Of a stretch of 64,000 nucleotides of DNA, positions 58,256-64,000 are shown in pieces; position 1 is the first letter of the stretch, and each line of letters starts with the position of its first letter. The DNA is from JALYLC01 sp035696365 (GTDB lineage Bacteria; Actinomycetota; Thermoleophilia; Gaiellales; JALYLC01), in assembly GCA_035696365.1 (NCBI GenBank), contig DASRQS010000062.1, positions 62,001 through 126,000 of the forward strand. The letters run 5' to 3'. The notes beneath the pieces were generated by a model, which did not search any database, had not been told where the DNA came from, and saw nothing but the letters and a program-made list of their open reading frames with translations. The translations under genes and the position numbers were made by a program.

Positions 58256-59074
58256 ATGAACCGCGGCGGCCGGGGCATCGCGCAGGCGATGATGCTCGCG
58301 GTCGCGGTCATGACCATCTTCCCGCTCTACTTCATCATCATCACGGCGTTCAAGACGCGCACGGAGTACCTGACCAACCAGTTCCTGCCGCCGTCGCATC
58401 CGACGCTCGGGAACCTGCGCGAGGCGTTTCGCGACGGCCAGCTCCTGACCTGGGTCGGCAACAGCATCATCATCACCGTCTCGGCCGTCGTGCTGGCGGC
58501 AATCGTCTCGGCGCTCGCCGCCTATCCGCTCGCGCGCGCGAGCTTTCCCGGCCGGTTGCCGTTCATCGCGCTGAACATCGTGCTCATGGTCGTGCCGCCG
58601 GTCGTGCTCGTCGTCCCGCTGTTCCTGTTCTTCGTCAACCTCGGTCTCGTCAACTCGCGCTTCGCGGTCGTCCTCATCTACACCGGGCTCCTGATCCCGT
58701 TCTCGATCTACCTCCTCGTGAACTTCTTCGCGACCATCCCGCGCAGCCTCGAGGAAGCCGCGAGGATCGACGGCGCGGGGTCGCTGCGCGTGCTCGTGCG
58801 CGTCGTCGTCCCGCTCTCGGCGCCCTCGATCGTGACGGTGGTCGTCGTCAACACCGTCTGGGTCTGGAATGAGCTGCTGATTGCGCTGGTCTTCCTGCAA
58901 GACGACAACGCGCGCACCCTCACTGCCGGGCTGACGTTCTTCCAGGGCCGCTTCCAGTCGAACGAACCACTCGTGATGACAGGTGCGCTGATCGCCACCA
59001 TCCCGATGCTCGCGCTCTACATCATCGGCCAGCGCTTCTTCATCCGGGGGCTCTCGACCGGCTTCGGGAAGTGA
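58256..59074 (+). CDS. ABC sugar permease, MalG/UgpE type
   Basis: 272 residues, six helices, EAA loop PRSLEEAARIDGAGSLRVLV. ATG 58256 is used, but an in-frame CTG at 58223, overlapping the upstream permease end, is possible. No ATP-binding subunit occurs in the operon, so a shared MsmX/UgpC-type ATPase is probably encoded elsewhere. Its stop overlaps the next gene (GTGA). Confidence 0.92.
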   Translation: MNRGGRGIAQAMMLAVAVMTIFPLYFIIITAFKTRTEYLTNQFLPPSHPTLGNLREAFRDGQLLTWVGNSIIITVSAVVLAAIVSALAAYPLARASFPGRLPFIALNIVLMVVPPVVLVVPLFLFFVNLGLVNSRFAVVLIYTGLLIPFSIYLLVNFFATIPRSLEEAARIDGAGSLRVLVRVVVPLSAPSIVTVVVVNTVWVWNELLIALVFLQDDNARTLTAGLTFFQGRFQSNEPLVMTGALIATIPMLALYIIGQRFFIRGLSTGFGK

Positions 59075-61047
59075 TCCACGACTACCGCGAGCTGCTGACC
59101 GCGCCTCCGCGCTCAACGATGCTGCCGGAGCGGATCATGACGCGGCTGCACGAGCTCGAAGCCGGCTATCCTGAGCTCGCGAACGCGCCCGACCCGGCCC
59201 GCGCGCTGGCGGAAGTCCGGGCAGGCGTGGCGGAATGCCTCGGGCTTGCCGCGATCCCCCGCAGCGAGGTCGCGTGGCGACCGCAGGAGGAGTTGCCCGG
59301 CGAGGGCTACGTGATCGAGAAGGGCACCTACGAGGCCGTGCCCGGACTCGTCGTACCGGCGCACATCTACCGGCCGTCCGGTCCGGGACCGCATCCTGGC
59401 GTCGTCCATTCGCTCGGGCACTGGATGGAGAACGCCCGCCTCGAGCCCGACATCCAGCGTTACAACGCGCGGCTCGCGCGCGCCGGGATGCTCGTGCTCG
59501 CCTACGACACGCTCGGGCAGGGCGAGAGGCGCGTCGGCTGGCACCAGCACGGCCAGCTCGCGCCGCTGCTCGTGGGGTTCACGTCGCTCGGCGTGATGGT
59601 CGCGGAGGCGACCGCGGCACTCGACATGCTGGACGCGCGCGTCGACGTCGACTCCACTCGCCTGGGCGTGACAGGCGCCTCCGGCGGGGGCCTCGTCTCG
59701 ACGTTCGTCGCCGCACTCGACTCGCGCGTCGCGGCCGCAGCGATCTGCTGCATCCTCAACACGCACGCAGGCCAGCTGGGTGACGCGGCGCTCGGCACCG
59801 GCTGGGACGGCTGGGTCGACCTCTGCAACCAGGTGCCGCGGCTCGCCGCGACCGCGTCGATGGGCATGGTGCTCGGCGCTGCGGCGCCGAGCCGCGTGAC
59901 AGCGGTGCACGCGGTCGACGACCCGCCGTTCCCGATCGACGGCGCCCGGGCCGTCGTGCGCGAGGCCGCCGGCATCTACCGCGCACTGGGTGCGGAAGGG
60001 CGCATGCACCTCGCCGAGGTGTCCGGCGGCCACGGGCTGCACCCGCGGATGCGCGATGCGGCCGGGGCCGCCCTCGCCGAGGCCCTCGGCCTCCCGCCTC
60101 TCGGGGCCGAGGAGCCGGTTGCGCTGCTGGACGCGCCCTACGCCGTGACCCACGACATCGCGCGCGCGGATCCACCGCTGGCCCAGACGCACACGCGCAG
60201 CGCCGCGCGGCTGCCAGGCGAGTCGCTGGCCGCCAACGTCGACACGAACCCCGTGCTCGTGGCGCTCGCTCGCGCGCGCGCCACGGCGTTCCGGGACGGC
60301 CGCCGTCCCTCGCTCCGGGCCCTGGCCGCGCACTTCGGCTGCACGGTCGCACCCAGCGGCGTGCGGGGCACCGTCTCGAATCACGTGGCCGTCGATGGCG
60401 GTGTCGCCCAGCGGCTCGAGCTGGACGTGGCGCCGGGAGTGACGCTTGACGCGGTCTTCCTCCTGCCCGCCGGCTGGGGGGACCGGGCGCCCGGCGTGCT
60501 GATCGCGATCGACGAGGGCGGCAAGGCCCATGCGCTCGCATCGGCCGGCGTCGCCCATGCCCGCGCGCTCGGATGGGCGGTGCTCGCTCCGGACCTGAGC
60601 GGAACCGGCGAGAGCGCAGCGAGCGAGTTCGAGCTGGCAACGGCTGCCTGGCTCCTCGACCGGGACCTCCTGTCGAGCCGCGTCGACGACCTCCTTGCCT
60701 GCGTGCAGTGGCTCTCGGAGCGCTACTCGACGGGTCAGCAGATCGACGCGAGGCGCATCGTCCTCTGGGGCGCGGGTGCATTCGGGCTGATCGCGCTGCT
60801 CGCCGCCGCCCTCGACGAGCGCACCGCGGGCGCGGCCGGAGGGCCGTTCGCGGCGAGCCTCGAGGAGCTGCTGGTCGAGAGCCCGCTGACGACGCCGATG
60901 GCCTATCCGTTCGGGGCGCTGGAGCTGTTCGACCTGCCCGATCTCACGCGACTCGCCCGGCCCCGGCCGCTGCACGCCGTGGGGCCGGGCGGCGATCCCG
61001 CCGCGCTCATCGGCGGCCTGCTCGACGCAGTCGAGGCGAGCGCGTGA
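59071..61047 (+). CDS. Double alpha/beta-hydrolase (acetyl-xylan-esterase-like), second half lacking the nucleophile
   Basis: 658 residues in two hydrolase-like halves. The first (about 75-350) has GVTGASGGGLVSTF with Ser204 as likely nucleophile and SGGHGLHPRM supplying a His. The second (about 440-650) has a parallel layout, but the nucleophile elbow reads LWGAGAFGLIAL, without Ser. It resembles AXE1/Abhydrolase_7 proteins that deacylate sugars. It sits between the permease and MBL genes with 4-base overlaps on both sides, so it acts on the imported substrate. The dead half may bind substrate. Confidence 0.75.
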   Translation: MIHDYRELLTAPPRSTMLPERIMTRLHELEAGYPELANAPDPARALAEVRAGVAECLGLAAIPRSEVAWRPQEELPGEGYVIEKGTYEAVPGLVVPAHIYRPSGPGPHPGVVHSLGHWMENARLEPDIQRYNARLARAGMLVLAYDTLGQGERRVGWHQHGQLAPLLVGFTSLGVMVAEATAALDMLDARVDVDSTRLGVTGASGGGLVSTFVAALDSRVAAAAICCILNTHAGQLGDAALGTGWDGWVDLCNQVPRLAATASMGMVLGAAAPSRVTAVHAVDDPPFPIDGARAVVREAAGIYRALGAEGRMHLAEVSGGHGLHPRMRDAAGAALAEALGLPPLGAEEPVALLDAPYAVTHDIARADPPLAQTHTRSAARLPGESLAANVDTNPVLVALARARATAFRDGRRPSLRALAAHFGCTVAPSGVRGTVSNHVAVDGGVAQRLELDVAPGVTLDAVFLLPAGWGDRAPGVLIAIDEGGKAHALASAGVAHARALGWAVLAPDLSGTGESAASEFELATAAWLLDRDLLSSRVDDLLACVQWLSERYSTGQQIDARRIVLWGAGAFGLIALLAAALDERTAGAAGGPFAASLEELLVESPLTTPMAYPFGALELFDLPDLTRLARPRPLHAVGPGGDPAALIGGLLDAVEASA

Positions 61048-61994
61048 TCCGCGAGCTCGCCGACGGAATCTGGAGCTGCGAGCAGGATGACGGCCCGCGC
61101 ATCGTGCGCCAGGTCGTGATCGCTGGAGACGAGGGAGCACTCGTCGTCGACACCGGCCTCCCCGGGACGCCGGCGAGTGACCTGCTGCCGGTGCTCGACG
61201 GCCTCGGCCGGCGAGACCTGACCGTGCTGATCACACACCCCGACAGCGACCATCTGGGAGGCGCGGCCGAGCTGCTGACCGCCCGCCCCGGGGCACGCGT
61301 GCTGGCGGGCGCACTCGATCTGCCGCTCGTCGGCGATCCGGAGCGGATGATCCGCGAGCGCTACGCGCGCTTCTCCCGTCACGACGACGTGCCGTTCGGT
61401 GCTGAGGCGGCCGAGCGCGCCCGTACGCGCGCCGGGAAGGCGTTCGCCGGCGCCGCGGGGGTACCGCCCGGGGCTCGCATCGAGCTCGGAGGACGTTTCG
61501 CCGAGATCGTGGCGACCCCGGGGCACAGTCCCGGACACGTGGCGGCGTGGATGCCCGGCGACGGCCTGCTGGCCGCGGGCGACGCCGTCATGGGCGCCGG
61601 CATCCCGACGCGCGCGGGTGGACTTCTGATTGCCCCGATGTACGCTCCGCCGGCCGCGTATCGCGAGACGATCGAGCGCGTGCGCGCGCTTTCCGCAGGC
61701 GTGCTCGCGACCGGTCACGAGCCGATCCTCGAGGGCGAGGCGATCGCCTCGTTTCTCGCCGCGAGCCTGGAGGCGAGCGAGCGCCTGGCCGGGCTCGTCG
61801 CCGCCGCGCTCGACGAGACGCCGCGCACGCTGCTGGAGCTGTGCCGGAAGGTGCACGCGGCCTACGGAGGGCTGCCGGACGACCGTGCCGCCGACCTCGC
61901 GCTCACGGTCGCTGGGCACCTCGCCGCGCTGATCGAGGCGCAGCTCGCCACGGTCGTGTCCGACAACCCGCGCCGCTTCAGGAGTTCCCCATGA
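61044..61994 (+). CDS. Metallo-beta-lactamase-fold hydrolase
   Basis: 316 residues. VVDTGLPGTPASDLL and LITHPDSDHLGGAAELL give the MBL fold; the metal motif is HxDxDH (65-70), with Asp instead of the usual second His. ATPGHSPGHVAAW and LAAGDAVMG complete it. Such enzymes hydrolyse lactones, thioesters or phosphoesters; a sugar lactone would suit the operon. GTG 61044 overlaps the hydrolase stop and the stop overlaps the next ATG. Confidence 0.83.
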   Translation: MIRELADGIWSCEQDDGPRIVRQVVIAGDEGALVVDTGLPGTPASDLLPVLDGLGRRDLTVLITHPDSDHLGGAAELLTARPGARVLAGALDLPLVGDPERMIRERYARFSRHDDVPFGAEAAERARTRAGKAFAGAAGVPPGARIELGGRFAEIVATPGHSPGHVAAWMPGDGLLAAGDAVMGAGIPTRAGGLLIAPMYAPPAAYRETIERVRALSAGVLATGHEPILEGEAIASFLAASLEASERLAGLVAAALDETPRTLLELCRKVHAAYGGLPDDRAADLALTVAGHLAALIEAQLATVVSDNPRRFRSSP

Positions 61995-63196
61995 GAGTGA
62001 CCGCGATCCGCCAGACGATCGTCGCGATTCCCCAGCACCGGGCGTACCGCTCGAGCTGGCGGCGGGCAGGGCACGGCACGACCGCGCTGCAGGCCGTCCT
62101 CGTCGAGATCGACACCGACGAAGGCGTGACCGGCGTCGGCGAAGCGCCGGTCGTCTGGGCCGGCCGGGCCGGCGTCACCCGAGCGCTGATCGAGGGCGTC
62201 GAGCATCTCGTCGTCGGCGCGGATCCGCTCGCGCCCGACATCATCCGGCGCCGCTTGTACGCGGAGACGGGCATGGCGCACCTCGGCATGCAGGGCATCT
62301 CCTGGGCGCTCTCCGGCATCGACACGGCGCTCTGGGACATCGTCGGCCGCGTTGCGGGCCAGCCGCTGCACCGGCTCTGGGGCGGCGCCTGGCGCGACCG
62401 CTCGGCGTTCTATGCCGATCTCGTCCCCGGCACGCCGGAGGAGATGGCCGAAGACGCGCTGGCTTGCGTCGAGCGAGGCTTCCGGACGCTCTACCTCAAG
62501 GTCGGTTTCGCACCCGACATCGACGAGGCCCGCGTGCGCGCGGTCCGTGCCGCGGTGGGAGACGGCCCGCGCATCCGCATCGACGCGAACGCGGCCTGGT
62601 CACCGGCGCTCGCGCTGCGGATGCTGCAGCGGCTCGGCGGCCAGGGCATCGAGTACGCGGAGCAGCCGATCCAGGCCGGCGATCCCGCCGAGCTCGCCCG
62701 CCTGCGCGCGCGCTCCCCGGTACCGATCCTGGCACACGAGTCGAGCCTCACGCTCGAGGGCACGCTCGCCGTGATCCGCCACGGCGCGGCCGATGCCCTC
62801 CAGCTCGATCCTCGCTTCGACGCGGGCATCGCCGGCGCCCGCACGGCCGCGCAGGTCGCCGAGGCGGCCGGGCTGCCGGTCGTCACGCACACGTTCGGGG
62901 AGACGGGCGTCGGCACGGCGCTGATGCTGCAGATGCACGCGGCGCACCGTAACTTCGTGCTGGACAACCAGACGTACTACCCCAACCTGACCGACGACAT
63001 CATCCTCGGCGGCCGGCTCGAGTTCGATGGTCCGTTCCTGGCGGTCCCCACCGGTCCCGGCCTCGGCGTGGAGCTCGACCGCGAGCGCGTCGCGCATTGG
63101 GCGGCGTATTACGAGAGCGAGGTTGCCGGCCGGCCTCCGCAGGAGCTCGGCGACCGCTACTACGACCGCGACTACCTGATCAGGCCGCACATCTGA
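61991..63196 (+). CDS. Enolase-superfamily sugar-acid dehydratase/racemase (MR/MLE type)
   Basis: 401 residues. Metal ligands appear in RIDANAAW (Asp198), EYAEQP (Glu224) and LAHESS (Glu250). Lys170 lies in TLYLKVGF, where a second Lys is replaced by Gly, and Asp273 with His300 (VVTHTFGETG) could form the mandelate-racemase-type dyad. It likely dehydrates or epimerises a sugar acid from the imported compound. The ATG overlaps the MBL stop (ATGA). It is the last operon gene and converges on the SDR. Confidence 0.87.
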   Translation: MRVTAIRQTIVAIPQHRAYRSSWRRAGHGTTALQAVLVEIDTDEGVTGVGEAPVVWAGRAGVTRALIEGVEHLVVGADPLAPDIIRRRLYAETGMAHLGMQGISWALSGIDTALWDIVGRVAGQPLHRLWGGAWRDRSAFYADLVPGTPEEMAEDALACVERGFRTLYLKVGFAPDIDEARVRAVRAAVGDGPRIRIDANAAWSPALALRMLQRLGGQGIEYAEQPIQAGDPAELARLRARSPVPILAHESSLTLEGTLAVIRHGAADALQLDPRFDAGIAGARTAAQVAEAAGLPVVTHTFGETGVGTALMLQMHAAHRNFVLDNQTYYPNLTDDIILGGRLEFDGPFLAVPTGPGLGVELDRERVAHWAAYYESEVAGRPPQELGDRYYDRDYLIRPHI

Positions 63197-63206
63197 GCGA
63201 TCTTCG

Positions 63207-63971
63207 TCAGGCAGGAGGCAGCAGCGGCGCCTCTGGCAGGACCTGTCCGCCGTCGACGATCAGCGTCTGCCCGGTGACGTAGCCCGCCTCGGGCGAGGCC
63301 AGGAAGCGCACGGCCCAGCCGACCTCCTCGGCCGTGCCGAAACGGCCCATCGGGATCGACGAGAACATGAGCCGCTGGTGCTGCTCGCTCGTCTCGGCCA
63401 GGCCCGGCGTCTCGATGTTGCCCGGCATGACGGCGTTGACCGTGACCCCGCTGGCCGCGAGCTCGACCGCCGCGGAGCGCATCAGGCCGAGCATCGCGGC
63501 CTTGGAGGCGCCGTAGTGCGCGAAGCCCACCTGGCCCGTGATCGGCCCCGTGATGGACGAGGTCAGGACGATGCGACCGTAGCCGCGTGCCAGCATGGCC
63601 GGCGTGCAGGCCTGGATGGCGTGCAACGCACCCTTGACGTTGATCCCCATGACGCGATCCCAGAGCGCGTCGTCGATGGCCGCCAGCTCGGTGCTCGGGT
63701 AGATGCCCGCATTGGCGGCGAGGATGTCGATGCGCCCGAAGACCGTGAGCGCAGCGACCGCCAGCGCATCCACCGAGGCGCGGTCCGTCACGTCCGCCTC
63801 GACGGCCAGCGCATCCTCCCCCAGCTCCGCGGCCGTGCGCTGCGCGGCGGCTGCGTCGATATCGGCGACGACGACGCTCGCGCCCTCGGCCGCGAGCACC
63901 GACGCGATGCCGCGGCCGATGCCCCGCGCGGCTCCCGTCACGACTGCGACCTGCCCTTCGAGCGACTGCAT
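63207..63971 (-). CDS. Short-chain dehydrogenase/reductase (FabG-like)
   Basis: 254 residues. VVTGAARGIGRGIA is the NAD(P) loop, ANAGIYPS follows strand 4, Ser lies in VLTSSITGPI and HYGASKAAM is the Tyr-Lys pair; VTGQTLIVDGGQ closes the fold. Probably oxidises or reduces a sugar or sugar acid of the adjacent operon. It is convergent to it with a 10-base gap. The start ATG 63971 has a weak purine run upstream. Confidence 0.9.
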   Translation of the reverse strand: MQSLEGQVAVVTGAARGIGRGIASVLAAEGASVVVADIDAAAAQRTAAELGEDALAVEADVTDRASVDALAVAALTVFGRIDILAANAGIYPSTELAAIDDALWDRVMGINVKGALHAIQACTPAMLARGYGRIVLTSSITGPITGQVGFAHYGASKAAMLGLMRSAAVELAASGVTVNAVMPGNIETPGLAETSEQHQRLMFSSIPMGRFGTAEEVGWAVRFLASPEAGYVTGQTLIVDGGQVLPEAPLLPPA

Positions 63972-64000
63972 GCGAGGGACGATAGTCTCGCCGCCGAGAT

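Noticed and set aside
1..64000. Prophage, integrase, insertion sequence, CRISPR or toxin-antitoxin pair
   Set aside because: No integrase, transposase, Cas, phage structural or recognisable toxin-antitoxin proteins and no spacer-repeat pattern were found on either strand.

Overview
The window is a high-GC, gene-dense bacterial chromosome segment. Many genes start with GTG and adjacent genes commonly share 4-base stop/start overlaps. The protein set (F420-type luciferase-like oxidoreductase, XRE-cupin regulators, DUF4332, a secreted purple-acid-phosphatase-like family, actinobacterial-style FtsZ) suggests an actinobacterium, probably a soil Thermoleophilia-like lineage. That placement is inferred from protein flavour, not from a marker gene. 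I saw no rRNA, tRNA, CRISPR array, prophage or intact insertion sequence.

Layout. 1-6 kb: start of a MeaB-like GTPase, a LON-domain protein, then a leftward run M48 protease > ParA > FtsZ > gamma-glutamyltransferase. 6-24 kb: an apparent N-methylglutamate (indirect methylamine) pathway in three blocks. These are a GlnT/GMAS-type ligase with a bicupin; a permease-Usp-PLP lyase-cyclodeaminase operon; and mgsABC followed by a four-subunit sarcosine-oxidase-like N-methylglutamate dehydrogenase. Formate-THF ligase and an XRE-cupin regulator sit beside mgs. An HD-GYP protein lies between the blocks. 23.4-35.4 kb: mixed housekeeping and accessory genes: a decayed PAS histidine kinase, LplA-AlkA-unknown operon, CDF transporter, GNAT, TPR, stand-alone E2 domain, peptide-binding protein, DUF4332, formamidase, EamA and DUF922 proteins.

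35.4-51.7 kb: an envelope/secretion island. A LuxR-type regulator with an atypical receiver precedes a tightly coupled five-gene operon (GT2-GtrA-HPrK-like fusion, GT39-like transferase, phospholipase-C-like phosphoesterase, unknown membrane-anchored protein, GH99-like hydrolase). Secreted metallophosphoesterases and a TolB/DUF11/RTX protein follow. One phosphoesterase carries what looks like a worn GH99-like domain. 51.9-64 kb: an FAD oxidase, an LLM oxidoreductase and an ABC-importer catabolic operon (sugar-type binding protein, two permeases, double alpha/beta hydrolase, MBL-fold enzyme, enolase-superfamily enzyme) flanked by two SDRs and an XRE-cupin regulator.

How parts fit. GMAS plus NMG synthase plus NMG dehydrogenase would turn methylamine into ammonium and a C1 unit on tetrahydrofolate, which the cyclodeaminase-like protein and formate-THF ligase could carry to formate. 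A dispersed palindromic repeat with core GGGGTCTGRCCC occurs at three loci (15.45, 18.6 and 33.8 kb). One copy runs into mgsC and supplies its stop codon. The best candidates for new biology are this repeat/NMG arrangement, the parA-ftsZ pair with an unusual FtsZ N-terminus, and the envelope island with its domain fusions.
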